From Clostridium sp. UBA2485 (lineage in GTDB: Bacteria > Bacillota > Clostridia > Clostridiales > Clostridiaceae): a stretch of 11,707 nucleotides of DNA. Position numbers and translations under genes: made by a program. Numbering within the stretch: the stretch's first letter is position 1; each line of letters starts with the position of its first letter. Below the pieces are notes generated by a model that saw only the letters and a list, made by a program, of their open reading frames with translations, was not told where the DNA came from and made no database searches. Shown here in pieces: positions 5,814-11,707 of the stretch. The stretch covers positions 1,059 to 12,765 of the forward strand of contig NZ_DDOV01000033.1 of NCBI RefSeq assembly GCF_002341865.1, in the 5' to 3' direction.

Positions 5814-8250
5814 CTAAGGTTTCACCTTTCTTTTTCTTTCTTTTCTTCCAAATAAAGAATCCAGCTCCAGCAACTACTATTGTGCTAATAGACCAAAGAA
5901 GTATACCACCTATTCCCTTTTTATTTTCTTCTGGAATTTCCTCTGGCATATTAGGATCCATTGGGGCTCCTTCTAAGACATTTATATTAATTTCTTTTAC
6001 CTCTTCTACATGTTCACCTGCAGTATTGTCATAAGAAAATATTAACTTCCCTTTTAAAGGTCCTGTCTTATTTGGAATAATAACTCCATCATAGTTTTCT
6101 GTAGTACCAATTTCAAAATTACCTAAATAATAATTTCCATTTTCGGAAGTAAAGTCTCCTTCAAGTTTTATCATCATATTATATAGAGGTACTTTGCCCA
6201 TATTGAAAAATTGCGCACTTACTGGTATAGGCATTCCTACATAACCTTCTGTTGGAATATCCATATTACCAATTTGAAGTTTTGCCTGTTGTACTACAGG
6301 TACACCTATAAGTTCTGTTGCAGTAATATCTTTTCCTGTTTCATCTTGATATTCAAAATTAGCAGTTATAGTATAAGTCTTTGCCTTTGCATCAGGAACA
6401 GTAAAGAACTTAAGTTTTTTCTCTATGGTTCCTTTAGGTGGAATTGATTCTATATAAAATGTATTACTACTATCAACTGGAGTAAATACATTTCCACTTT
6501 GTTCTGTCTTTTCATCAACAGTAAGGAAAATCTTAACATTACTTATAGCCTTATTTGCATTTGTATTAAAGAAAGAAAGATTTACATCAAATTTTTCTCC
6601 CGCTCTTACTATATTAGGTTCAAAACTATACTTATCTATTATTAATCTAGGAGTTAACTTATTTGAATCTGCTCCATTAACTAATATTCCTACATATTGA
6701 GTTATTTTATTGCTTTTACCTTCTTCACCTTCTGCAGCTGCTTGATTATCAAACTCTACATTAATGCTTATTGGATAATTTTTAGTAGTGGCTTCTGAAG
6801 TAGCAAAGAAAGTAAAATCTAATTTAGCTACTTTTCCTGGCTCTAGGTTATCTATCTTTTTTACATTTGCAGTTTTAGGTACCATTGCAGGATCTCCACT
6901 ATCTAGTGTAACCTTTACATTAGATACCTTTGCTTTGCTCTGATTTCTAAGATCAAAGGTAATTCGCACGTCTTGATTTGGTCTAACTCCCTCTCTAGGG
7001 TAATTGATATTTTGTATAGATAAATCGGATAATGTTGCAGTGGATCCCCCTACAGTTATAAAAACTTTATGGCTTTCCTCATACTTTTGATTTTGAGCAT
7101 CTTTGTAACTAGTTTTAAGCTCTAGTGCATGACTTCCATTTTTAATATTTTTTGATGCTTGAAGATCATATTCTATAACAGTTTGATCATATCCAGCTAG
7201 TACCTCACTATGCTTATTATTAGAACCCCCTACTATAGAAAAACCACTTTCTGCAAATCCATCAAGACTATATTTAACATCTCTAGCTTGAAGACTTCCT
7301 TTATTTTTAATAGTAAAACTAGCTTTAAACTTCTGCCCTGCAGTAATAGTAGCTGGATTAGTCACTACTCTATCAACTACTAATGTAGTAGGAGTATTTT
7401 TATTTACTACTTTTACATATACAGTTTCAGAATGAGTAAATGGATTATCATAAGCATTGGTAAAACTATAATTTAATTTAATAGGATAACTTTTCTCAGC
7501 TGCATCTGAATTTGCAGTTAACTTAAAACTTATGTTTTCAGATTTATCTGAAGAAATCTTTTTTATAACTCTAGTAGCACTTGTATCCTCTAGGGTTAAT
7601 GGAGTGCTTCCATCTCCAAATTCAGGAGTTACCACTATATTTTCTGCAGTATATCCACCGGTATTTTTTATAGTAAAAGTAATTGTTTCACTATGCCCTG
7701 CATCAATAGTAGGAATACTCTTATTTACTAAATTAAGTCTTGGTACATATTTTGTTGTATCTACAGGTTTTTCTTCTTTTTCTATCTCTGTACTTTTAGG
7801 TACAGCCTGTTCTATTGAAATAAAATCTGTGGTAGTTATTTGTTTCCCTCCTTGAAAATACGTAATTGTAAGAGGTAAACTTGTATTACTGTCTCCATTA
7901 TATTTCAGATCTAATTTTTCTGTTTTCCATTCACGTTTGTCAGTTTTTGGATTTACATCTAGATCTATTGCATCTTGTTTTGATCCTGTGCTAACTGGTG
8001 CAAATGGTGACCCCTTATCAATTGCTACACTAACTTTGCTTATCTCTTTATCTCCTTCAAGAAAAATTTGAATCTTAAATTTAGTATTTTCATATATACT
8101 ACTTTTACTTCCATCATTTACTATATATTTACTAACTCTTATTCCTTCTTTATATCCAGTATCCTCATCAGCTGGTTTTGCCATTACCTCAAAAGGTATA
8201 CTAGTTAATATCATTACTATCCCCAGTAATAACCCTATAATTTTTTTCAT
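5806..8250 (-). CDS. Secreted, membrane-anchored CARDB-repeat protein of the ABC operon (814 aa)
   Basis: A large extracellular protein fixed to the membrane by its C terminus. Residues 1-24 are a signal peptide (MKKIIGLLLG..., likely cleaved after VMA). Residues 30-160 form a first beta domain. Then come about five Ig-like repeats of the CARDB/COG1361 kind: near 169-283, 287-400, 405-525, 534-652 and 656-760. Each opens with a strand such as LVVDRVVTNPATITAGQKF or LIIDKYSFEPNIVRAGEKF, followed by the F.IKN.G turn. A Pro/Glu-rich linker (762-777), one TM helix (779-801) and the basic stop-transfer tail KKRKKKK finish it. I see no cysteine. It lies between the ATPase (2-nt gap) and permease (8-nt overlap) genes, so it probably works with them as an extracellular adapter, substrate-binding arm or cell-wall spacer. 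That role is inferred from context only. Confidence 0.9.
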   Translation of the reverse strand: MKKIIGLLLGIVMILTSIPFEVMAKPADEDTGYKEGIRVSKYIVNDGSKSSIYENTKFKIQIFLEGDKEISKVSVAIDKGSPFAPVSTGSKQDAIDLDVNPKTDKREWKTEKLDLKYNGDSNTSLPLTITYFQGGKQITTTDFISIEQAVPKSTEIEKEEKPVDTTKYVPRLNLVNKSIPTIDAGHSETITFTIKNTGGYTAENIVVTPEFGDGSTPLTLEDTSATRVIKKISSDKSENISFKLTANSDAAEKSYPIKLNYSFTNAYDNPFTHSETVYVKVVNKNTPTTLVVDRVVTNPATITAGQKFKASFTIKNKGSLQARDVKYSLDGFAESGFSIVGGSNNKHSEVLAGYDQTVIEYDLQASKNIKNGSHALELKTSYKDAQNQKYEESHKVFITVGGSTATLSDLSIQNINYPREGVRPNQDVRITFDLRNQSKAKVSNVKVTLDSGDPAMVPKTANVKKIDNLEPGKVAKLDFTFFATSEATTKNYPISINVEFDNQAAAEGEEGKSNKITQYVGILVNGADSNKLTPRLIIDKYSFEPNIVRAGEKFDVNLSFFNTNANKAISNVKIFLTVDEKTEQSGNVFTPVDSSNTFYIESIPPKGTIEKKLKFFTVPDAKAKTYTITANFEYQDETGKDITATELIGVPVVQQAKLQIGNMDIPTEGYVGMPIPVSAQFFNMGKVPLYNMMIKLEGDFTSENGNYYLGNFEIGTTENYDGVIIPNKTGPLKGKLIFSYDNTAGEHVEEVKEININVLEGAPMDPNMPEEIPEENKKGIGGILLWSISTIVVAGAGFFIWKKRKKKKGETLDE

Positions 8251-8252
8251 TT

Positions 8253-8969
8253 TTATTCTTCTCCTTTATCCCCCGTATTGTCTTTGTTTATTTCTATCTT
8301 GTCTACATTTCCATCTCGTATATGTATGACCCTATCTGCATAACAAGAAATTTCAATGTCATGAGTTACTATTATTAGTGTTTGATTTTGCTCTTTAGCC
8401 ATTTTAGTTATTAATTCCATTATTTCTAGAGTGGTCTTAGTATCAAGGTTCCCAGTAGGCTCGTCTGCAAAAACTATATTAGGATTTCCTACAAAAGCTC
8501 TTGCTATACTAACCCTTTGCTGTTGTCCTCCACTCATTTGAGATGGTTTATGATTTAGCCTCTTTTCCAGCCCTACAGCTTCTAACATTTTCTTAGCTCT
8601 TTCATTTCGTTTTGAAGTTGAAATGTTTCTAAATATTAAAGGTAAAGTAACATTTTCTAGTGCAGAAAGAGTTGGTAATAAATTATAAGATTGAAACACA
8701 AATCCTATATATTTTTGTCTAAAAGCTGCTAACTGATTTTCACTCATCTTTTCAATATTCTTATTTTTTATGATTATTTCTCCCCTAGAAGGCTTTTCTA
8801 AGCCAGCCATCATATTCAGTAAGGTACTTTTACCAGACCCTGAGGTCCCTAAAAGACATACTACTTCCCCTTGATATATTTCTAAATCTATATTATCAAG
8901 AGCTACAATTTTTTCATCACCCATCCTGTAGAGTTTTCTTACATTTTTTAATTCAATTATTTTCCCCAA
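8253..8969 (-). CDS. ABC transporter ATP-binding protein, MacB/LolD type (238 aa)
   Basis: The nucleotide-binding subunit for the permease at 4503-5813. All motifs are intact: Walker A GTSGSGKS (41-48), Q-loop FVFQSYNLLP with Q93, signature MSGGQQQRVSIARA (145-158, Met for the usual Leu), Walker B IVFADE (165-170) with the D-loop GNLD, and the switch histidine in IIVTHD (H203). The FVFQSYNLLPTLSALENV stretch is typical of the MacB/LolD/FtsE group. It starts at a TTG codon, supported by GGTGAGG about 7 nt upstream. The first downstream ATG (residue 16) would cut off the first beta strand. The gene follows the 21-codon peptide ORF by 16 nt and precedes the CARDB gene by 2 nt. Confidence 0.95.
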   Translation of the reverse strand: MGKIIELKNVRKLYRMGDEKIVALDNIDLEIYQGEVVCLLGTSGSGKSTLLNMMAGLEKPSRGEIIIKNKNIEKMSENQLAAFRQKYIGFVFQSYNLLPTLSALENVTLPLIFRNISTSKRNERAKKMLEAVGLEKRLNHKPSQMSGGQQQRVSIARAFVGNPNIVFADEPTGNLDTKTTLEIMELITKMAKEQNQTLIIVTHDIEISCYADRVIHIRDGNVDKIEINKDNTGDKGEE

Positions 8970-8985
8970 AATTAAACCTCACCGT

Positions 8986-9051
8986 CTACTTTCCTACTTT
9001 TCTCCATTTCTTCATTTTTTTTAAAAGTCTATTAGCTTTTTCTATATTCAT
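8986..9051 (-). CDS. Putative 21-residue cationic peptide at the head of the ABC operon
   Basis: A very short ORF, ATG at 9051-9049 and TAG at 8988-8986, with its own strong ribosome site GGGAGGT (9067-9061) 9 nt upstream. The peptide begins MNIEKANRLLKKM and continues KKWRKVGK. It has nine Lys/Arg against one Glu. Hydrophobic residues I3, A6, L10, M13, W16 and V19 fall on one face of a helix, so it would be strongly amphipathic. It sits 16 nt before the ATPase start, in the same operon. It has no leader with a double-Gly site and no signal peptide. It could be a substrate or inducer of the transporter, a small membrane-active peptide, a leader whose translation tunes the operon, or a chance ORF. 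The independent ribosome site is the main argument that it is translated. Confidence 0.5.
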   Translation of the reverse strand: MNIEKANRLLKKMKKWRKVGK

Positions 9052-9638
9052 AATAAAAACACCTCCCTTTTTACTAATTTTTTTTTAAAATACCTAATTT
9101 TTCTCTTTAAATATAATAGACTTAAATTTGCAGAAAAAATTTTGTATTTTTCACTAAAAACCACCATTTTATAGAATAAGTTTATATTTATTATAAATAT
9201 TGTAAGTTATAAAGTAAAAAAAATTAAACTTATTTATAAAAAGTTTATAATTTTTTAGCTAAATCACTCTCAAATTTATAAAAAAACTAATTTTAACAGG
9301 TTTAAAGTAAAATCTCAAAAGATAATTATGTGCAAATATAAACCATATATTTATACAATAAATTAAAATATTTTAAAATATTAAATTCAAAAATAATATG
9401 TCCTTTTAATATTATACCTTTTTAATCTTACAAATAAATTAATTATAGATTACAAAATAGTAAGAAATTAAAAAAATTATAAGTTCTTTGCTTTTAATTT
9501 TATCGCACTTATATAGCTGTTAATTACTAAGATAATAAATTAGTAATATTTTTTATTTATTAAAGGAAATATATCTATAAAAACAGAATATACTTTTAAT
9601 ATTTCAAATATAGATTTACTTAACAAGGAGGATATGTT
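9052..9638. other. Extremely AT-rich gap between divergent transcription units
   Basis: 587 bp with almost no G or C outside the two ribosome sites. No credible ORF or RNA gene. It must carry the promoter of the peptide/ABC operon (minus) and that of the Nudix gene (plus), but the base composition makes -10-like words uninformative. Candidates are TATTAT near 9112-9117 on the minus strand and TATACT at 9589-9594 on the plus strand, both without a good -35. An AT-only stem TAAACTT/AAGTTTA (9225-9231 with 9241-9247) precedes a T run but is too weak to call. Confidence 0.5.
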
Positions 9639-10058
9639 ATGAAATTTGAAAAATCATGCGGTGCAGTAGTATATAGAAAGACAGATGAAAATTTAGAATT
9701 TCTAGCGGTTAAGAGTAAGCTTTCTAATCGTTGGGGATTTGCGAAAGGACATGTAGAATTTGAAGAAACTGAAAAGGAAACTGCAAAAAGAGAGGTTCTT
9801 GAAGAGGCAGGTATAAATATTAATATTCATGATGGATTTAGGATGGAAATAGACTATAACATAAATGAAAATATTAAAAAAGAAGTAATATTCTTTTTAG
9901 CAGAATTATCAGAAGAAACAGCAATTATTAATTATAAAGAAATTCATGAATATAAATGGGAGAACTTCGAAAACATGCTTAACTTATTAACCTATAATAA
10001 TCAAAAAGAAATATTAAAAGAAGCTTATAGCTTTCTTCAACATAAAGTTCATAATTAA
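9639..10058 (+). CDS. Nudix hydrolase, Ap4A hydrolase-like (139 aa)
   Basis: A cytosolic Mg-dependent hydrolase that cleaves a nucleoside diphosphate linked to another group. The Nudix box is perfect: G37, E43, R51, E52, E55, E56, G58 in GHVEFEETEKETAKREVLEEAGI. The N terminus KSCGAVVYRK, the WGFAKGHVE entry to the box and the C-terminal EYKWENFENMLNLL helix resemble the asymmetric diadenosine-tetraphosphate hydrolase group, which would limit stress alarmone dinucleotides. MutT-like nucleotide cleanup or RNA pyrophosphohydrolase activity cannot be excluded. The start has an excellent AAGGAGGA site 6 nt upstream. The gene is a single plus-strand unit divergent from the ABC operon and ends at the hairpin 10114-10164. 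Confidence 0.93.
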   Translation: MKFEKSCGAVVYRKTDENLEFLAVKSKLSNRWGFAKGHVEFEETEKETAKREVLEEAGININIHDGFRMEIDYNINENIKKEVIFFLAELSEETAIINYKEIHEYKWENFENMLNLLTYNNQKEILKEAYSFLQHKVHN

Positions 10059-10113
10059 AATTCACCTACTTTATCGACTTGTAAGAGATTCTAGAATGAT
10101 ATTTAAAACAACT

Positions 10114-10176
10114 AGTAGCCTTTGTTTTAATATAATCATTACAAAATAAAAAGCAAAAGCTACTAATTTTTATTTT
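10114..10176. terminator. Terminator of the Nudix gene, possibly bidirectional
   Basis: AGTAGCCTTTGTTTT (10114-10128) faces AAAAGCAAAAGCTACT (10149-10164), followed on the plus strand by TAATTTTTATTTTT. The plus-strand stem has one C/A mismatch within the GC part; on the minus strand the same position is a G-U pair, so the minus-strand fold is slightly better, with GTTGTTTT after it. It probably serves Nudix on the plus strand, and may also stop fic transcripts, which otherwise lack a clear terminator. Confidence 0.65.
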
Positions 10177-10180
10177 TAAA

Positions 10181-10208
10181 TTTATAATAAAAGATAATCG
10201 CTTGTCCT
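10181..10208 (-). promoter_or_regulatory. Promoter-like site without an obvious gene
   Basis: On the minus strand AGGACA (10208-10203) and TATAAA (10186-10181) are 16 bp apart. The spacer starts with AGCGATTAT, identical to the spacer start of the promoter at 658-687 (12 shared bases, ACAAGCGATTAT). Transcription would start near 10174 and run straight into the hairpin 10164-10114, so any product would be a short RNA antisense to the Nudix 3' region. The -35 match is only 4 of 6. Confidence 0.25.
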
Positions 10209-10290
10209 ATATTATTTTTACTCAATATAAGCTTTATATTTAAAAAATAAAGTAGTCTTTTCAATATATGATTTTATATTTGTTTGCAAG

Positions 10291-10944
10291 CTATCTTTCA
10301 TATTCTATTTCTTTATTAAGTATTTTGGAAATATCTTTATTAGGTTCTTTATTTACTATGCAATCTTTTATAAGTTGTGATAATTTATCTGTGTCATACT
10401 CTCTTGTTGCTGTTATAGTTGCATCTAAAAGTTTATCACTGTCTACTTTATCCCACTCTAATTTATATCCATTTTTTATCGCTAATGTCCTTATAAATTC
10501 TCTTTGTGTTTTTCCATTACCCTCCATGAAAGGATGTGCAAAATTTAATTCAGACATATAATGAGCTAATCTTTCAGACATCTTGTCTACATCTAACCCT
10601 TTTAGGCATCTTTCTTTATTTAGACTATTAAGTAACTCATGTGTAGCTTCCCCTAAATGCTTGGTCGGTGCAAATCCGCCATCTAAATTCATCTCTTCAT
10701 TTCTAAACTTTCCTGCAAAGGGATAAACATCGCCAAAAATAAATTTATGAATTTTCATAAGATGGTTAACATCAAATTTACCTTTTATAGGATTTTCTTT
10801 TAACTTGGATATTCTATCTGTTGAAATAATTTTATCTATAATATCTAAACTTTCTTTGTTTTTTATATCTAATTTATTTTTTAAGACATTAGTACCCTCA
10901 TAATAATAAGAAGATTGATAATCTTCTTTGTATAAAGCTTCCAT
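10291..10944 (-). CDS. fic: Fic-domain toxin, class I type (217 aa)
   Basis: A Fic enzyme that would transfer AMP (or a related group) from a nucleotide to a protein hydroxyl. The N-terminal YEGTNVLKNKLDIKN is typical of the FicA/VbhT-like class. IFGDVYPFAGKFRNEEM (69-85) and FAPTKHL (91-97) form the flap that positions the target. The active-site motif runs H137-P-F-M-E141-G-N-G-K145-T-Q-R148. Catalytic His, acidic residue and second Arg are present, but the first Arg of the usual HxFx(D/E)GNGRxxR is Lys. The length suits a stand-alone Fic toxin. It lies 71 bp downstream of the antitoxin with its own AAGGGGG ribosome site. Known class I targets include DNA gyrase and topoisomerase IV; the target here is unknown. 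Lys145 may lower or alter activity. Confidence 0.92.
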   Translation of the reverse strand: MEALYKEDYQSSYYYEGTNVLKNKLDIKNKESLDIIDKIISTDRISKLKENPIKGKFDVNHLMKIHKFIFGDVYPFAGKFRNEEMNLDGGFAPTKHLGEATHELLNSLNKERCLKGLDVDKMSERLAHYMSELNFAHPFMEGNGKTQREFIRTLAIKNGYKLEWDKVDSDKLLDATITATREYDTDKLSQLIKDCIVNKEPNKDISKILNKEIEYER

Positions 10945-11015
10945 AAGTATATTATCCCCCTTGATTTACTTCTAAATTTATCTCTTTTACTATTTTAAGT
11001 CTTTTTTATTACTCA

Positions 11016-11219
11016 TCATTTATTATTTTCTGTATTAAATTGCTTAGAATATTCTTTAACTTTTTCTATAAATTCTTTATCAGAACAATTACCCATTAAA
11101 TGTTCTTTTATCATCGTCCTTTCTTCTTCATTCAAAGTTTGTCCATCAAATTTTAGACTACCTTCAGCACTTCTTATAGCTTCGTCTACACTTTTCTCAT
11201 CAACTTTGTTTTTGTTCAT
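11016..11219 (-). CDS. VbhA-like Fic antitoxin (67 aa)
   Basis: A small acidic-basic helical protein immediately upstream of fic, as class I antitoxins are. After a charged N terminus, DEAIRSAEGSLKFDGQTL matches the VbhA-type inhibitory helix: S21-L-K-F-D25-G26 aligns with the (S/T)xxxE(G/N) motif, with Asp instead of Glu. The following helices (EEERTMIKEHLMGNCSDKEFIEKVKEY) resemble the rest of the VbhA domain. In studied pairs the Glu blocks the ATP gamma-phosphate site by binding the second Arg of the Fic motif, keeping the enzyme off. The start has AGGGGG 10 nt upstream. Antitoxin and toxin are probably co-transcribed from a promoter upstream of 11219. Identification rests on short motifs plus position. 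Confidence 0.8.
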   Translation of the reverse strand: MNKNKVDEKSVDEAIRSAEGSLKFDGQTLNEEERTMIKEHLMGNCSDKEFIEKVKEYSKQFNTENNK

Positions 11220-11526
11220 AGATTATAATCCCCCTAACATTTTATTTTCTTTATTCTATGTGACATCATCTGTGGTATTTCACCATTGACTCTTAAGCTT
11301 ATTAAATTATTGACTATAAATCTTATGTATATATATTTTTAGGAAAGTCTGTCTGATGTGTATTGAAAGGTTTGTTAAGTAATAAGTATATTCTAATTTG
11401 TATGCTCTTCATTGGTAATAATACATCATAAATGTATACTTATAGTATATTATGGATTTAATAGTAAATCTACATATTTTTTAATTTTGTTACAATTTAA
11501 TGTAATATTCTTGAAATACTCCTCAA
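11220..11526. other. Intergenic region upstream of the antitoxin
   Basis: No gene seen in about 300 bp. On the minus strand TAGAAT (11258-11253) is a possible -10 for the antitoxin/fic unit without a good -35. The word ATTGACT occurs twice in direct orientation (11285-11291 and 11309-11315, 24 bp apart) and could be an operator pair or chance. ATAAGTATA (11382-11390) and its complement (11435-11443) form a loose inverted repeat. The plus-strand ORF from 11412 is antisense to valS and its terminator and has no coding character. Confidence 0.4.
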
Positions 11527-11552
11527 AAAAAGCATGGTTTCCCATGCTTTTT
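11527..11552 (-). terminator. Terminator of valS
   Basis: Perfect 11-bp stem AAAAAGCATGG (11527-11537) with its complement (11542-11552) and a TTTC loop, 1 bp past the valS stop. The minus strand continues with a T run (TTTTTTT then GAGG). It separates valS from the antitoxin/fic unit, so that unit needs its own promoter. Confidence 0.88.
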
Positions 11553-11553
11553 C

Positions 11554-11707
11554 CTATTTTAAATTTTCTATACTTTCAAGTACAGCTTTATACATTTCTT
11601 TGTATTTTTCACCTTTAGCTTTTTCTTCTTCAACAACTTCTGCTGGAGCTTTTGATACGAATCTTTCATTAGATAGTTTCTTCTCAACTCTATCTATTTC
11701 TGATTCT
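11554..11707 (-). CDS. valS: Valyl-tRNA synthetase, C-terminal end (partial)
   Basis: The last 50 codons of a minus-strand gene cut by the window edge, ending in TAG at 11556-11554. The visible protein contains EIDRVEKKLSNERFVSKAPA and continues with VVEEEKAKGEKY to an ESIENLK end. This is the C-terminal coiled-coil arm of class I valyl-tRNA synthetase, which contacts the tRNA elbow; the FVSKAPAEVVE.EK pattern is highly characteristic. The enzyme charges tRNA-Val and is essential. The start and catalytic HIGH/KMSKS regions lie outside the window. Confidence 0.93.
   Translation of the reverse strand, partial: ESEIDRVEKKLSNERFVSKAPAEVVEEEKAKGEKYKEMYKAVLESIENLK

Noticed and set aside
7532..7855. 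Plus-strand ORF of 107 codons inside the CARDB gene
   Set aside because: It is antisense to a well-supported long gene, has no ribosome site and gives a sequence without family resemblance.
10268..10561. Plus-strand ORF of 97 codons opposite fic
   Set aside because: It is the antisense shadow of the fic reading frame, which carries the Fic motif and flap.
11286..11332. Plus-strand promoter TTGACT with a TATATT box
   Set aside because: Spacing is acceptable, but no plus-strand gene follows; it would only transcribe against the valS 3' end, and such words are common in AT-rich DNA.
1..11707. CRISPR array, tRNA or rRNA genes
   Set aside because: No evenly spaced repeat series and no cloverleaf or rRNA-like stretches were seen. 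The repeats found are short, degenerate and irregular.

Overview
The window looks like a chromosomal segment of a low-GC Firmicute, most likely Clostridium sensu stricto. The evidence is the very AT-rich DNA, A/T-ending codons, strong purine-rich ribosome sites, T-tailed terminators and gene families typical of clostridia. I cannot name the species from sequence alone. Most genes lie on the minus strand.

Layout. 1-860: a two-helix membrane protein with a YcxB-like domain, with its own promoter and terminator. 821-1822: an M42 zinc aminopeptidase. 1823-2567: a gene-free stretch with degenerate AT-rich repeats and three palindromes, two of them strikingly GC-rich for this genome. 2568-3050 (plus): a small TPR protein. 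3081-3200: a second repeat-like intergenic element. 3292-4371: an M24 Xaa-Pro peptidase with a structured leader. 4503-9051: an operon reading, in order, a 21-residue cationic peptide too short for normal gene callers, an ABC ATPase, a large secreted and membrane-anchored CARDB-type protein, and a MacB/FtsX-type permease. 9052-9638: an extremely AT-rich gap. 9639-10058 (plus): a Nudix hydrolase of the Ap4A hydrolase type. 10291-11219: a Fic toxin preceded by a VbhA-like antitoxin. 11554-11707: the 3' end of valS, cut by the window edge.

How the genes work together. The ATPase, CARDB protein and permease are tightly packed (gaps of 16 and 2 nt, then an 8-nt overlap) and should form one MacB-like machine whose large extracellular partner sits between the two transporter genes. 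The peptide ORF in front of them is a possible substrate, inducer or leader. The two peptidases are housekeeping peptide-degradation enzymes and are not clearly linked to the transporter. The Fic/antitoxin pair is a self-contained accessory module next to the core gene valS.

The best leads are the peptide plus transporter operon, the altered Fic motif (Lys for the first Arg) paired with an Asp-for-Glu change in the antitoxin motif, the folded leader of the M24 peptidase, and the GC-rich palindrome cluster near 2.1-2.5 kb, which may be the remains of a small mobile element or encode an RNA.
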